The notes: generated by a model from the letters alone, not told the origin. Shown: positions 29,721 to 40,143, counted from the stretch's first letter. The stretch: DNA of 64,000 nt from an uncultured Selenomonadales bacterium (GCA_946407015.1 CAMJML010000015.1:28746-92745), one strand, 5' to 3'. Numbers and translations: made by a program.

Positions 29721-29755
29721 AAACAACCCCGTGATTTGAAATCACGGGGTTGTTT
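29721..29755 (-). terminator. Terminator of the his operon
   Basis: A near-perfect palindrome with 17-nt arms (29721-29737 and 29739-29755) containing AACCCCGTGATTT, downstream of the nitroreductase gene. Confidence 0.82.
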
Positions 29756-29772
29756 ATCATCATGATAAAGGG

Positions 29773-30513
29773 CTATTTGCCTGTTGTAGCCACATAAATC
29801 GCAAACTGTTCTTGTCCGTCGATGCCTAAAACTTCATTCAGCTTTTCATCGTCAAATGCTGCAATGGCACAGGCGCCGCACCACAGCGTTTGCGCTGCCA
29901 GATAGAGATTCTGGCATACATGGCCGGCATCGAGATGCAAGTAGCGATAGCCGCGTTCACCATAACGCCAGGTCATACGAGCCGCAACCGCGGTCCAAAT
30001 AAAGGTAACGGCACTGGTTCGGATAAACTGCTGATTCAAACAGGCAGCAGCAATTTCGGCGGCAATTCCCTCATCCAAAGTAACAGCAACCAACCGGTGA
30101 TCAATCGCTAAAAAACGATAGAGTCCCGGCTGTAGTCCCTCAACATGATTGATCAGTAAGTACGTTTCAAAGGCATGCCGGGCACCCGCGGAAGGGACTG
30201 TGCGAAAAGTGGCCGATCCCGGCATGACAAGTTTAACACCCTGCGTACACCAAAGCAAATACGACAGCTCGCCTAACGTCAGCGGCTGATCACTGTATTT
30301 CCGGGAACTGGTGCGCATTTCGATAAGCTCAAGAAAATTAATCGTTTGATCCGGCAGCAATTCAGGTTCCGGCAGCTTAATAACCGGAGCTGTCGTATCA
30401 TACGGCAATTCCAATTCAGGCTGGGCATGTCCCAAAGACTGGCCCGAGCCTTCTAAAAAAGCATAACGGGTTTTCAGCATGAATTCTTGACCAATGGGTT
30501 TACTCATGGACAC
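29773..30513 (-). CDS. SagB/ThcOx-type nitroreductase family protein
   Basis: A 246-residue flavin-dependent oxidoreductase of the nitroreductase fold. The FMN-binding RTSSRKYSD near residue 70, the central PSAGARHAFETYL and the C-terminal WCGACAIAAFDDEKLNEVLG region match SagB-type members, several of which oxidise azolines in peptides, but no peptide-modification genes are nearby. The GTG start at 30513 touches the hisIE stop; an ATG six bases further in is also possible. Its position as the last gene of the his operon is unusual. Function in this organism is open. Confidence 0.85.
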   Translation of the reverse strand: MSMSKPIGQEFMLKTRYAFLEGSGQSLGHAQPELELPYDTTAPVIKLPEPELLPDQTINFLELIEMRTSSRKYSDQPLTLGELSYLLWCTQGVKLVMPGSATFRTVPSAGARHAFETYLLINHVEGLQPGLYRFLAIDHRLVAVTLDEGIAAEIAAACLNQQFIRTSAVTFIWTAVAARMTWRYGERGYRYLHLDAGHVCQNLYLAAQTLWCGACAIAAFDDEKLNEVLGIDGQEQFAIYVATTGK

Positions 30514-31166
30514 TATTTCCTCCGTTTTTGCAGTTCAGTTAACAATTCGCTGGGAGTAGCATTGTGATAAGCGAGCAGTACTAAGCAATGATACCAAAGA
30601 TCGGCCATTTCGTACAGCAATTCTTCATTGCTATTGTTTTTTGACGCAATAATGGTTTCTGCCGCTTCCTCACCAACCTTTTTCAGGATTTTATCCTGCC
30701 CTTTGTCAAATAAATAGTTAGTATAAGAGCCTTCTTTCGGATTGGTTTTGCGGTCAATAATAACGTGATATAAATCATGCAATACGGTAGCTAAAGATTG
30801 TTCATAGACTGCTTTCGCATCAAATAACTTCTCATCCCGGCTTTCCGTTTCACCCAGTTTCCGGCTGAAACAGGAAAAAGTCCCTTCATGGCAGGCGGCA
30901 CCGGTTTGTTCCACCTTGACCAACAGGGCATCGGCGTCGCAATCATAATACAGGTCTACAACTTTTTGCACATGACCGGATGTCTCACCCTTTTGCCAAA
31001 GTGACTTGCGGCTGCGACTGTAAAACCAGGTTACACCGGTTGCCACTGTTTTCGCCAGCGCCTCTTGATTCATATAAGCCAGCATCAGGACGGTATTGGA
31101 TTTTTGATCTTGAATGATCGCCGGTACCAGCCCTTGTGCATCAAATTTGATCTGCTCCAGATTCAT
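30513..31166 (-). CDS. hisIE: Phosphoribosyl-AMP cyclohydrolase / phosphoribosyl-ATP pyrophosphatase
   Basis: A 217-residue bifunctional enzyme for steps 2 and 3 of histidine synthesis. The HisI half (1 to about 110) shows [10 protein letters not shown], the DCDADALL metal site and the Cys/His cluster [10 protein letters not shown]; the HisE half (about 120-217) shows the [15 protein letters not shown] and [11 protein letters not shown] motifs of the all-alpha NTP pyrophosphohydrolases. ATG overlaps the hisF stop (ATGA). Confidence 0.96.
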   Translation of the reverse strand: MNLEQIKFDAQGLVPAIIQDQKSNTVLMLAYMNQEALAKTVATGVTWFYSRSRKSLWQKGETSGHVQKVVDLYYDCDADALLVKVEQTGAACHEGTFSCFSRKLGETESRDEKLFDAKAVYEQSLATVLHDLYHVIIDRKTNPKEGSYTNYLFDKGQDKILKKVGEEAAETIIASKNNSNEELLYEMADLWYHCLVLLAYHNATPSELLTELQKRRK

Positions 31167-31921
31167 AGCCTCACCTCCACACCGCGTGATTTCAGATATT
31201 CTTTAACCTGGCGTACCGTAAACTGCCCATAATGGAAAACCGAAGCCGCTAATACGGCATCCGCCTTGCCGGTTGTCAGCACCTCGTAAAAGTGTTCCAG
31301 TTCTCCGGCCCCGCCTGAGGCGATGACCGGAACATCGACAGCCTCAGAAACCATTCGAGTTAGTGGAATATCATACCCATCTTTAGTACCGTCTTTATCC
31401 ATGCTGGTTAAAAGAATTTCGCCAGCCCCCAAATGGGTTGCCTGCTTAATCCATTCCAATACATCAAGGCCGGTCGGCGTACGGCCGCCATTAATATAAA
31501 CCTCCCATTTGTCAGTACCTGTTTGCCGGGCATCAACGGCCAGCACAATGCATTGCCGGCCAAAGCGTTGTGCACCCTCAGCAATCAGTTCAGGATTTTT
31601 AATAGCCGCCGTATTCAACGACACCTTATCGGCTCCGGCCTTAAGCATCCGGCGAATATCCTCAACAGTGCGAATGCCTCCGCCAACAGTAAAGGGAATA
31701 AACACCTGGGAAGCTGTTTGTTCAACCACTTTTACCATGGTATTGCGTTCTTCATATGAAGCCGTAATATCTAAAAATACCAGTTCATCCGCAATTTCTT
31801 TATCATAAATATTGGCCAATTCCACCGGGTCACCGGCATCTCTTAGACCAACAAAATTAGTCCCTTTAACCACCCGGCCTTCTTTGACATCAAGACAGGG
31901 AATAATCCGTTTGGTATACAT
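31163..31921 (-). CDS. hisF: Imidazole glycerol phosphate synthase, cyclase subunit
   Basis: A 252-residue (beta/alpha)8 enzyme. [20 protein letters not shown] carries the catalytic Asp of strand 1, and [12 protein letters not shown] the second catalytic Asp near residue 130. It takes ammonia from HisH and makes IGP plus AICAR, the latter feeding the purine pathway. The ATG at 31921 with AAGGAG upstream is used; the frame's extension to 32011 runs into hisA and is discarded. Confidence 0.97.
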   Translation of the reverse strand: MYTKRIIPCLDVKEGRVVKGTNFVGLRDAGDPVELANIYDKEIADELVFLDITASYEERNTMVKVVEQTASQVFIPFTVGGGIRTVEDIRRMLKAGADKVSLNTAAIKNPELIAEGAQRFGRQCIVLAVDARQTGTDKWEVYINGGRTPTGLDVLEWIKQATHLGAGEILLTSMDKDGTKDGYDIPLTRMVSEAVDVPVIASGGAGELEHFYEVLTTGKADAVLAASVFHYGQFTVRQVKEYLKSRGVEVRL

Positions 31922-31925
31922 GATC

Positions 31926-32654
31926 TCACACTCCTTGTGCCACTTGAATAGCTGCTTTAAGGCTGAGACTGCCGGTATAAATAGCCTTGCCGACAATGAC
32001 CCCTTCCACACCGTCTTGTTGGGCTGCCTTTACAGCATGGATATCGGCAATATCGCTGACTCCGCCCGAGGCAATGACCGGAATTCCGGCCACGCGGGCT
32101 AATGCAGCCGTTGCGGTGACATTAACACCTGTCAGAGTGCCATCCCGTGAAATATCGGTATAAATAATGCGGGCAACACCGGCCTCCGCCATGCGCTTGG
32201 CCAGTTCATCAGCCCCAATGCCGCCGGATATCCCCCAGCCCTCAACAGCCACCTGTCCGTCGCGGGCATCAATCCCGACAACTATGCGCTCCTTAAACTC
32301 CTGACAGGCTGCCTTAACCAACTCCGGCTGGCGCACGGCAATGGAACCAAGAATGACACGGTTGACACCGGCATTAAGCAGCTCGGCTATGCAATCCATT
32401 GTCCGAATGCCGCCTCCCAATTGCACCGGAATAGCGACCATCTTGACAATCTCTTTAATGACCTCCAGGTTAACCGGACGGCCCGCCAAAGCTCCGTCTA
32501 AATCAACAACATGCAAAAACTCAGCGCCTTCATTGGCCCATCGTTTGGCCATTTCTGCCGGATGATCGGCAAAAACAGTTTCCTGGTCAAAACGGCCTTC
32601 GGTTAACCGGACACATTTCCCCCCCCGGATATCGATAGCCGGAAAAATAATCAT
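31926..32654 (-). CDS. hisA: ProFAR isomerase
   Basis: A 242-residue (beta/alpha)8 isomerase, 1-(5-phosphoribosyl)-5-[(5-phosphoribosylamino)methylideneamino]imidazole-4-carboxamide isomerase. [14 protein letters not shown] holds the catalytic Asp8-type residue and [12 protein letters not shown] the second catalytic Asp. ATG at 32654 follows AAGGAG; the TTG nine bases upstream overlaps that site. Confidence 0.96.
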   Translation of the reverse strand: MIIFPAIDIRGGKCVRLTEGRFDQETVFADHPAEMAKRWANEGAEFLHVVDLDGALAGRPVNLEVIKEIVKMVAIPVQLGGGIRTMDCIAELLNAGVNRVILGSIAVRQPELVKAACQEFKERIVVGIDARDGQVAVEGWGISGGIGADELAKRMAEAGVARIIYTDISRDGTLTGVNVTATAALARVAGIPVIASGGVSDIADIHAVKAAQQDGVEGVIVGKAIYTGSLSLKAAIQVAQGV

Positions 32655-32710
32655 GATACACAACTCCTTAACACTCCCCCTGAAAGCCCCTGCATCCCGG
32701 GGTTGGCACC

Positions 32711-33313
32711 TTATAGTTTTACGAAATTGGCCAGTATCTCCATGCCAACACGGCTGGATTTTTCAGGATGAAATTGAACAGCCTGCACATGGCCCCGCCC
32801 GACGGCAGCAGTTACCGGGCCGCCGTAATCGGTGACGGCAGTCACGATCTCTTCTTGATCCGGTACAGCATGATAGCTATGCACAAAATAAACATAATCA
32901 GCCGGAGCAAGCCCGGCAAATAGCGGGCTGGAATTCTTAAAGGCAAGGCTATTCCACCCCATATGCGGAATCTTATAACTGGGTGCAATAATTTTTTTTA
33001 CCTGTCCGGCAAAGACTCCCAGACCTTTAACGCCCGGATCTTCCTCACTGCCTTCAAACAAGCACTGCAGTCCTAAGCAAATCCCGAGAAACGGGGTCCC
33101 CTGATCAATAACGGCATGAATAACGGGAATCAGTCCGGAATCAGTAAGATTTTTCATACAATCGCCAAAAGCTCCCACACCTGGCAATACGACTTTAGCA
33201 GCCTTTTGAATGACATCAGCATCACTGGTGACCACAACCTCTGCTCCCAGCTTTGCAAAGGCTTTTTCAACACTGTACAGATTGCCCATACCATAATCAA
33301 TGATTGCAATCAC
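32711..33313 (-). CDS. hisH: Imidazole glycerol phosphate synthase, glutamine amidotransferase subunit
   Basis: A 200-residue class I glutamine amidotransferase. The nucleophile Cys lies in GICLGLQCLFEGS and the His/Glu pair in VQFHPEKSS. It supplies ammonia to HisF. The start is GTG at 33313, with AAGGAGG 7 nt upstream. Confidence 0.96.
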   Translation of the reverse strand: MIAIIDYGMGNLYSVEKAFAKLGAEVVVTSDADVIQKAAKVVLPGVGAFGDCMKNLTDSGLIPVIHAVIDQGTPFLGICLGLQCLFEGSEEDPGVKGLGVFAGQVKKIIAPSYKIPHMGWNSLAFKNSSPLFAGLAPADYVYFVHSYHAVPDQEEIVTAVTDYGGPVTAAVGRGHVQAVQFHPEKSSRVGMEILANFVKL

Positions 33314-33338
33314 TGTGAATCCTCCTTGCTACATACGG

Positions 33339-33926
33339 TTATAACATGCCTTTTGTCGACATGACACCGACAATACGTTCATCTTTACGGGTTGCTTCAT
33401 CAAGCGCACGGCCTAAGGCTTTGAAAATAGCTTCAACAATATGATGAGAGTTTTTTCCGGACAGCAATTTAACATGCAGTGTCAAACCGGCGTGAACGGC
33501 CAAGGCCCGTAAAAATTCTTCTGTCAGTTCGCAATCATACTCGCCAATCTGTGCTGCCGGAGTCTGGACATCGTACACTAAATACGGCCGGCCGCTAATA
33601 TCCAACGAAACCATGGCTAATGCCTCATCCATTGGAACAAACGCAGTTCCATAGCGTTTTATTCCGGCTTTATCACCGAAAGCCTTGCCAAAAGCCTGGC
33701 CTAAAGCAATGCCAATGTCTTCAACGGTATGATGGCCATCCACGACTAGATCCCCGGAACAGGCTACCTGTAAATCAAATAAGCCATGTTTTGCAAACAA
33801 CACCAGCATATGATCAAAGAAGCCGATACCGGTATCAATTCTTGAGCTTCCCTGACCATCCAGTTGCAGCGATAATTGAATATCGGTTTCTGCTGTTTTT
33901 CGTAATATTTCCGCCGACCGGCTCAT
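33339..33926 (-). CDS. hisB: Imidazoleglycerol-phosphate dehydratase
   Basis: A 195-residue monofunctional HisB. The two metal-binding repeats are visible: [13 protein letters not shown] with [15 protein letters not shown], and [17 protein letters not shown]. No phosphatase domain is attached, so histidinol phosphatase must be encoded elsewhere; none is obvious in this operon. Confidence 0.96.
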   Translation of the reverse strand: MSRSAEILRKTAETDIQLSLQLDGQGSSRIDTGIGFFDHMLVLFAKHGLFDLQVACSGDLVVDGHHTVEDIGIALGQAFGKAFGDKAGIKRYGTAFVPMDEALAMVSLDISGRPYLVYDVQTPAAQIGEYDCELTEEFLRALAVHAGLTLHVKLLSGKNSHHIVEAIFKALGRALDEATRKDERIVGVMSTKGML

Positions 33927-33930
33927 TTCA

Positions 33931-34986
33931 TCAACCTCTTTCCATAAAATCCGTGATCATGGACAATACTGCATCGTTTTCAGCCGGGGTTCCGACCGTC
34001 ATTCTTAGGCACCCTTCCAAGCCGGACGCCTGACTGAAATCACGTATTCCCACGCCCTTATCAGCCAGAAAATTAGCTAACTCAGTTGCTTTTGCCAATT
34101 TGATCAGTAAAAAATTTGTTACCGAAGGATAAACAATCATACCTGGAAGAGCTTTCAGTGCCGTAGTTAAGCGTTCACGTTCAGCCACGGTTTGCTGAAT
34201 AGAGGGGATAAATTCATCCCGCATTTGAAAAACAACCTCTGCTCCGGCTAAAGACAGGGCATTGACATGATAAGGCATACATACTTTACCAACCATTTTA
34301 ACCAGATCGGCAGCAGCCAGCAGATAACCAATCCGGGCCGAAGCAAAACCGTAAGCTTTAGAAAAGGTTCTGGCAATCATCACGTTGGGATATTTATTGA
34401 GTAAGCCAACGGCTGTCTGTCCGTAAAATTCGACATAAGCTTCATCGACGACAACCGGACAATCAGCCTGTGTGACAATGCGCTCAATATCCTCCTGGGA
34501 CATGGCATTGCCGGTCGGATTATTAGGAGTGCAAAGAACAATCAGTTTAGCAGCGCTTTGTTTGGCTGCCGCCAGCATTTTTTCCGGATCCAACGAGTAA
34601 TCTTCTTCGAGCAATACTGGAACAGGCTTGCTTTCGGTCAGCTTGGCATAAATCTGATACATGGAAAAGGATGGTGTAGGAAAAACAATGCTCCGGCCAG
34701 GACCGCCAAGTGCATGAAATAACTTTTCAAGAATTTCACTGGAACCATTGCCAATCAAAACTTGCTCAGACGTAAGCTTAAAGTTGTGTGCAATTTGCTC
34801 TTTTAAATGATTCATTCCCATCTCGGGATAACGGTTAAAAGCCAGAAAAGCCAAGCGGTTCATCAATCTTTCCTGAACTAAAGGCGGCAAGTTGAGATTG
34901 CTTTCATTAGCATCCAGTTTGATATCCCATTCGCGCTCATCAACCGAATAAGTTGGTAATTTGTCTAAATCAGGACGATAATCCAT
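33931..34986 (-). CDS. hisC: Histidinol-phosphate aminotransferase
   Basis: A 351-residue PLP enzyme of fold type I. It has GNGSSEIL, the CTPNNPTGN segment, VVDEAYVEF and the PLP lysine in [16 protein letters not shown]. The ATG at 34986 follows GGAGGG and begins one base before the hisD stop region, so the genes are tightly coupled; the extension to 35031 is within hisD and discarded. Confidence 0.96.
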   Translation of the reverse strand: MDYRPDLDKLPTYSVDEREWDIKLDANESNLNLPPLVQERLMNRLAFLAFNRYPEMGMNHLKEQIAHNFKLTSEQVLIGNGSSEILEKLFHALGGPGRSIVFPTPSFSMYQIYAKLTESKPVPVLLEEDYSLDPEKMLAAAKQSAAKLIVLCTPNNPTGNAMSQEDIERIVTQADCPVVVDEAYVEFYGQTAVGLLNKYPNVMIARTFSKAYGFASARIGYLLAAADLVKMVGKVCMPYHVNALSLAGAEVVFQMRDEFIPSIQQTVAERERLTTALKALPGMIVYPSVTNFLLIKLAKATELANFLADKGVGIRDFSQASGLEGCLRMTVGTPAENDAVLSMITDFMERG

Positions 34987-34987
34987 C

Positions 34988-36331
34988 TCAACGTTCCCTC
35001 CGTACTTGAATAGCATTGGCATGAGCCTCAAGCCCTTCTGCCGTCGCTAAACGGATTACATCATCACTTACTGCGGCCAGCGCCGCCTGAGTATACGCAA
35101 TGATACTGGTTTTTTTCATAAATGTTTCAACATTCAGTACTGAATAAAAGCGAGCCGTCCCGCCTGTAGGCAGGACATGATTGGGCCCGGCAAAGTAATC
35201 GCCTAACGGTTCCGGAGAATAAGGTCCGAGAAAGACAGCCCCGGCATGACGCACGGCAGGCAATTGCTGAAACGGGTCGGCTGTTAGGATCTCCAAATGC
35301 TCAGGCGCCGATAAATTGGCTAAATCCATAGCCTGGTCGATATTCTCGGCAATCAGGATCAACCCGTTATTGGCTAATGCGGCAGCCGCAATTTCCTGTC
35401 GTGGCAATTGCGCTAACTGTATGGCGGCCTCCCGTTTGACCGCTTCAGCCAAAACAGGGCTTGTGGTAATCACAATACTTGAGGCCAATACATCATGTTC
35501 GGCTTGACTGAGCATATCGGCAGCGATATAACGCGGATCGGCTGTCTCATCAGCAACAATCAGAATCTCGCTTGGCCCTGCCAGCATATCAATATCGCAA
35601 TACCCATAGACAGCCTTTTTAGCCAAGGTAACAAAGATATTGCCTGGACCGGTGATTTTATCCACCCTGGGTACCGTTTCAGTTCCAAAGGCTAAAGCAG
35701 CGATTGCCTGTGCCCCACCAATTTTAAACACCCGGCTTACACCGGCTTCACGGGCTGCAACCAGCACATAGGGGTTGACACTGCCGTCACGGGCCGGTGG
35801 TACAACCATGATGATCTCTTTTACCCCGGCGACAACGGCCGGAACAGCATTCATAATAACCGAAGATGGATAGGCGGCCGTACCTCCCGGAACATAAAGG
35901 CCAACACGGTCAAGAGGAAGACAGTTTTGCCCCAAAATAGCGCCATGATCACGATAAGTAAGCCACGACTTTGGCAATTGCTCCTGATGATAGCGCCGTA
36001 CATTTTGGATGGCCAACCGGATGGAAGCAAGCACTTCGGCATCAACCGCCTGCACCGCCCATTCAAATTCAGCGGGGGTCACTTCCAGCGATTGTGCCGA
36101 AAAATCGGCTCCGTCTATCAGTTTGGTAAATTTGACCACAGCCGCATCACCTTGTTGACGGACTTCGGAAACAATTTCACCAACGACTTGAGCCGCCGAT
36201 AATGAACGGCCAAAGGCATTCAAAATCCTGTTTTTAGCGCCTTCTCCCAATACCACTTCATCAAAAGCAGGCTTTTTCAGTAAGTCACGAATAGCTTGCT
36301 CGGATAATTCGGCAGTTTTTACAATCTTCAC
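34988..36331 (-). CDS. hisD: Histidinol dehydrogenase
   Basis: A 447-residue zinc-dependent NAD enzyme that oxidises histidinol to histidine in two steps. KIGGAQAIAALAFG, GPGNIFVTLAKK, the Glu/His catalytic pair in SAPEHLEI and the GPYSPEPLGDY block are present. The start overlaps the hisG stop by 4 nt. Confidence 0.97.
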   Translation of the reverse strand: MKIVKTAELSEQAIRDLLKKPAFDEVVLGEGAKNRILNAFGRSLSAAQVVGEIVSEVRQQGDAAVVKFTKLIDGADFSAQSLEVTPAEFEWAVQAVDAEVLASIRLAIQNVRRYHQEQLPKSWLTYRDHGAILGQNCLPLDRVGLYVPGGTAAYPSSVIMNAVPAVVAGVKEIIMVVPPARDGSVNPYVLVAAREAGVSRVFKIGGAQAIAALAFGTETVPRVDKITGPGNIFVTLAKKAVYGYCDIDMLAGPSEILIVADETADPRYIAADMLSQAEHDVLASSIVITTSPVLAEAVKREAAIQLAQLPRQEIAAAALANNGLILIAENIDQAMDLANLSAPEHLEILTADPFQQLPAVRHAGAVFLGPYSPEPLGDYFAGPNHVLPTGGTARFYSVLNVETFMKKTSIIAYTQAALAAVSDDVIRLATAEGLEAHANAIQVRRER

Positions 36332-36993
36332 TGTCCAGCCTCACTTTCCAATAAAATTTTCAGATCTTCCGCCAATTTACTGATCCGGGCAAACTTCATC
36401 TTAAAGCTAACCCGGTTGGCAATCAAGCGCCCAGTCGCATGGTGAATCTGAGCCACTTCAACCAATTGGTTTTCTTTTAGCGTACGACCTGTTTCAACCA
36501 GATCGACAATGATTTCCGCTAAGCCTACCATGGGCGCAAGCTCAATGGAGCCGTTCAATTTAATAATTTCCGTTTGAATTCCCATACTATGAAAAAAGCG
36601 TTCAGCAATATGGGGATATTTGGTGGCCACCCGCATGTGGGCATAGTCACTCAGTTTTTCCTGTTTCAAAACCTGAGGTACTGCGACCACCATCCGGCAA
36701 TAGCCAAATTTCAAATCTAAAAGCTCATAGACATCCTTGCCTTCTTCCAGCAAGACATCTTTACCAATAATCCCGATATCAGCCGCCCCGTATTCTACGT
36801 AAGTCGGTAAATCAGCGGTCTTTGTGATAATGAATCTTATTTTTTCGGCCTCATTGGTTATAACTAATTTACGGGAGTTCTCACTTAAACCTTCGGCCGT
36901 ATATCCTAACTTTGCCAGTAAATTTGCAGCCGGAGTGAATAACTTACCTTTCGGTAAGGCAATAGTCAAATAATCCATATCGCTTGAAGTCAT
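36328..36993 (-). CDS. hisG: ATP phosphoribosyltransferase, short form catalytic subunit
   Basis: A 221-residue HisG(S): TIALPKGKLF at the N-terminus and the PRPP-binding DLVETGRTLKEN near the C-terminus. The C-terminal histidine-sensing domain of long HisG is absent, so it needs HisZ, which is encoded at 38632-39813. First gene of hisGDCBHAF-IE. AGGAGG precedes the ATG. Confidence 0.96.
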   Translation of the reverse strand: MTSSDMDYLTIALPKGKLFTPAANLLAKLGYTAEGLSENSRKLVITNEAEKIRFIITKTADLPTYVEYGAADIGIIGKDVLLEEGKDVYELLDLKFGYCRMVVAVPQVLKQEKLSDYAHMRVATKYPHIAERFFHSMGIQTEIIKLNGSIELAPMVGLAEIIVDLVETGRTLKENQLVEVAQIHHATGRLIANRVSFKMKFARISKLAEDLKILLESEAGQ

Positions 36994-37041
36994 AAAATCC
37001 TCCTGCTTTTCCTTTAGTTATTTAAAGCGTTAATTTATTAC

Positions 37042-37070
37042 ATGGTACCACCAAAATATTACTCCGTCAA
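37042..37070 (-). promoter_or_regulatory. Sigma-A promoter of the his operon
   Basis: A -35 TTGACG (37070-37065) and a -10 TACCAT (37047-37042) are 17 nt apart on the minus strand, about 50 nt before hisG. The leader is too short for an attenuator. Confidence 0.65.
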
Positions 37071-37145
37071 CGATTTTGTAGGAATTTTAATATTTTTCGC
37101 GAAGTATATTACAACAAATCCTTATATAAAGGAGGCATTGATCAA

Positions 37146-38096
37146 ATGCCTGCACTGAAAATTCTTGTCATCAATCAATTGGCCGAACGGCACCTGACTG
37201 CGATCGCTAATGCCGCACCTGGCAGCCATATTGTTACGGCAGAACTGGCTGATGCCCAGCAGCATGTTGGTGACGCTGATATTTTGGTAGGCTGGGGCCA
37301 TATGAAACTGCAGCCCCTGCTCCAGCAAGCGGCCAGGCTGCGGTGGATTCACGCTTTGAGTGCCGGAGTCGAAAATTTACTCATTCCCGAAATCGTCACA
37401 GCCCCCATACTCCTGACCAATTCCCGCGGAATTCATGGCATTCCTATGTCTGAGCATGTATTGGCCATGATTTTAGCCTTTACACGCGGACTAACGGTCT
37501 TCGCCAGACAGCAGCAACGTAAGGAATGGAAGCGGGCTTCGCTTGAAGAAATTCATGAAAAAACCATTGGGATTGTGGGGTTAGGAAGCATCGGCCGTGA
37601 AATTGCCAAACGAGCCAAAGCACTGGGTATGGAGGTTATTGCCACCAAACGCGAGCAAACTGCAGAACTGTTTGTTGATAAACTCTATGCACCGGATCAA
37701 CTCAACCAGTTACTAGAAGTCGCCGATTTCGTGGTCGTCACTTTGCCCTTAACGCAGGAAACCAAGGGCTTATTCAACTTAGCGTTATTTAAAAACATGA
37801 AGCCTACTGCTTATTTCATCAATGTAGCCAGGGGGGCGATCGTTAATGAAGCTGATTTAATCAGTGCCCTTCAACAAGGATTGATTCGGGGTGCAGCACT
37901 GGATGTCTTTGATCATGAGCCGCTCCCTGATACTTCACCACTCTGGGAAATGCCCAATGTGTTGATTACACCACATATTGCAGCCATATCGCCCCACTAC
38001 TTAGACCGTGCCATCAAGCTGTTTTGCGAAAACTTGATCCGATTCTCCGAGCAAAAAGAGCTTCTCAATATTATTGATAAGCAAAAAGGCTATTAA
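37146..38096 (+). CDS. D-2-hydroxyacid dehydrogenase family protein
   Basis: A 316-residue NAD(P)-dependent oxidoreductase. The nucleotide-binding IGIVGLGSIGREIA lies near residue 145; the catalytic residues are the Arg in NVARGAIV, the Glu in DVFDHEPLP and the His in LITPHIAAISP. It resembles the glyoxylate/hydroxypyruvate reductase-like branch (GhrA type) more than phosphoglycerate dehydrogenase, as there is no ACT tail. AAAGGAGG is upstream. Divergent from the his operon. Substrate unknown. Confidence 0.88.
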   Translation: MPALKILVINQLAERHLTAIANAAPGSHIVTAELADAQQHVGDADILVGWGHMKLQPLLQQAARLRWIHALSAGVENLLIPEIVTAPILLTNSRGIHGIPMSEHVLAMILAFTRGLTVFARQQQRKEWKRASLEEIHEKTIGIVGLGSIGREIAKRAKALGMEVIATKREQTAELFVDKLYAPDQLNQLLEVADFVVVTLPLTQETKGLFNLALFKNMKPTAYFINVARGAIVNEADLISALQQGLIRGAALDVFDHEPLPDTSPLWEMPNVLITPHIAAISPHYLDRAIKLFCENLIRFSEQKELLNIIDKQKGY

Positions 38097-38620
38097 TGCA
38101 GGTTATCTGCCTCGCGCAGTATTCCAAGCTCCGGCGGATCGTTCTTTGCCGGAGCTTTATGATGCCTGGCGATAATTTCAACCTCTGCCGGGCTGGCGCC
38201 GATCGCCTGCAGAAAACTGGCACTACGCGCGGGATGATGAAAATAGATATAAAAGGCATGCCGTAAATTGCGGATTTTTCCGCCCCGTCCTTCTCTTCCC
38301 CACTGCTTCGCCCACTGAGGGGCGAGCTTGTGAGCCATCACGGTGATGATTTTATCCAGCGTACTGACATCACCATAGACTTTCCCCACATCATGCAATA
38401 AGGCACATCGCAGTAATAAATTCTGATTAATACCCGCTTGGTGTGCCGCAAGCTGTTTAGACGTATACGCCACATTGAGCGCATGACGCTGATCTGGAAG
38501 ATTCATGCGCCAAAATAGGCCTTGCTCTTTAGCATTTAAATGATTTTCCACAAAGATGTGATCCTCGGGTGTAATCCGGGCCGTCCAGGCCGCTAACACT
38601 TGCCGGATCCGGGTCAGCAT
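38093..38620 (-). CDS. HD-domain phosphohydrolase
   Basis: A 175-residue HD-superfamily protein. The metal ligands are the His in RHALNVAYTSKQL, the HD pair in LLHDVGK, and later His residues in HHPARSASFL and ARHHK. It should hydrolyse a phosphate ester or nucleotide; the substrate is unknown. It starts 12 bp after hisZ on the same strand, with AGGTGG upstream, and its end overlaps the end of the convergent dehydrogenase gene by 4 nt. Confidence 0.85.
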   Translation of the reverse strand: MLTRIRQVLAAWTARITPEDHIFVENHLNAKEQGLFWRMNLPDQRHALNVAYTSKQLAAHQAGINQNLLLRCALLHDVGKVYGDVSTLDKIITVMAHKLAPQWAKQWGREGRGGKIRNLRHAFYIYFHHPARSASFLQAIGASPAEVEIIARHHKAPAKNDPPELGILREADNLH

Positions 38621-38631
38621 AATGATACCAC

Positions 38632-39813
38632 CTAAATATAGATTAATTTTTCATAGCCTTTCCTGGATTGACTCAACTTAGCTTCAGCTTCTGATTGAGC
38701 CGAAAAGGCTAATTCAACCGAATAACCGGCTTTGCGCAATCGATTGGCTTCAACAATGGCAGCCTCCAGTTTGCCTGCCTGCCAAGCGACATACACCTTT
38801 TTAGCTTCAACAACTCCGGATATTCCCTGACGCTCCAAGGCCAGCATGACCCGCTCAATCCCTAAGGCAAATCCGGTGGCCGGACATTCGGCTCCAAAAG
38901 ATGTAAGCATTTGATCATAGCGTCCTCCACCACATAAAGGAAAGCCGAGTCCCGGTGTATAGCCTTCAAAAACCATGCCGGTATAATATTCGAAATCACG
39001 AATAATGCCTAAATCGAAATTGACATATTTGTCCACGCCATAAACTTGTAATAAATCGTAAATCTCCGACAAGTTTTCTAAAGCTTTACGGCTTTTCTCA
39101 TTCTTCACCATTTTTGCAGCCTGAGTCAATAAGCTCTCTCGTCCGTGCAAAACAGGAATTTGCTGCAGCATGCTTTGAACCGACTGATCCAACCCGCTGG
39201 TAGCCAATATTTCGCCTAATCCCACCAAGTCACGGGTCAACATGGCCTGCTTGACTTGCTGGCGCTGCGGACTGGACAAACTGCTGTCTTCCATAATTCC
39301 GTTAATAAAATCCACTTGCCCGAGGCTGATCTGAAAATTTTCCAGACCGGCTTCTAGCATAGCCTCGACAGCCAAGGCAATGATTTCAGCATCACCGGTT
39401 GGTCCTGGAACTCCCATCAGTTCAACACCGGCTTGATAAAATTCACACTGCCGCCCGGCCTGGGCCTGCTCATAGCGAAATACATTGGTCAAATAAAACA
39501 ATTTTAAAGGAGAAACGCTCTCCTTCAGGCGGGTTGCGGCAACACGGGCAATCGGTGTTGTCATATCCGGTCTAAGGGCCAAAATATGATTGTTACGATC
39601 AAAAAATTTAAACATATGCTGCTGCATATCACAGCCGGTACCCACTGTAAGGGTTTCAAGATATTCGATGGTAGGTGTAATGACCTCATCATAGCCCCAG
39701 CGGGCAAACATATTGGCCAGCGAAGCCTCAATCATCCGTTTGCGTCCTGCTTCCCTCGGCAGAAAATCTCTGGTTCCATAAGGGATTTGTGGAACAAACT
39801 CATTTTGATTCAT
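38632..39813 (-). CDS. hisZ: ATP phosphoribosyltransferase regulatory subunit
   Basis: A 393-residue paralogue of histidyl-tRNA synthetase without tRNA-charging function. IPYGTRDFLP, the LRPDMTTPIARV motif 2-like block and the RYEQAQAGRQCEFYQAG block are typical. HisZ binds histidine and regulates the short HisG. The ATG at 39813 with GGAG 8 nt upstream is used. It is 2 kb outside the main his operon, after yerC and before the HD gene. Confidence 0.93.
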   Translation of the reverse strand: MNQNEFVPQIPYGTRDFLPREAGRKRMIEASLANMFARWGYDEVITPTIEYLETLTVGTGCDMQQHMFKFFDRNNHILALRPDMTTPIARVAATRLKESVSPLKLFYLTNVFRYEQAQAGRQCEFYQAGVELMGVPGPTGDAEIIALAVEAMLEAGLENFQISLGQVDFINGIMEDSSLSSPQRQQVKQAMLTRDLVGLGEILATSGLDQSVQSMLQQIPVLHGRESLLTQAAKMVKNEKSRKALENLSEIYDLLQVYGVDKYVNFDLGIIRDFEYYTGMVFEGYTPGLGFPLCGGGRYDQMLTSFGAECPATGFALGIERVMLALERQGISGVVEAKKVYVAWQAGKLEAAIVEANRLRKAGYSVELAFSAQSEAEAKLSQSRKGYEKLIYI

Positions 39814-39828
39814 ATATACCACTCCATT

Positions 39829-40143
39829 CTACAGTTGGGCTTGATCATCTTGCTCATCCAGCCGCAATAAAATTGTTTTGTAACCATCGGCCCCATAATG
39901 CAGGCAACGCTTCACCCGGCTGATCGTTGCCGTACTGGCGCCGGTTCGCTCCACAATGACATCATAGGTATGGCCATGTTTCAACATCCGGGCTACCTCC
40001 AACCGCTGTGCCAATGCTTTGAGCTCACCGATTGTGCAAATATCCTCAAAAAATTGATAACATTCTTCTTCATTTTGTAATAATAATACCGCCCTAAATA
40101 ACTGATCAGTTAATTCATCCTTAATTTTAGGGTTAACGGGCAT
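39829..40143 (-). CDS. TrpR-like regulator, YerC/YecD family
   Basis: A 104-residue protein with a TrpR-type helix-turn-helix: ICTIGELKALAQRLEVARML then YDVIVERTGASTATISRVKRCL. YerC/YecD proteins are small DNA-binding regulators. The ATG at 40143 follows AAGGAG; the in-frame GTG just upstream is discarded. It precedes hisZ by 15 bp, so a role in histidine control is plausible but inferred from position. Confidence 0.88.
   Translation of the reverse strand: MPVNPKIKDELTDQLFRAVLLLQNEEECYQFFEDICTIGELKALAQRLEVARMLKHGHTYDVIVERTGASTATISRVKRCLHYGADGYKTILLRLDEQDDQAQL

Noticed and set aside
37042..37060. GGTGGTACCA on the his leader, resembling a T-box antiterminator motif
   Set aside because: The leader is only about 40-50 nt, with no specifier stem, and the bases form part of the -10 region of the promoter.
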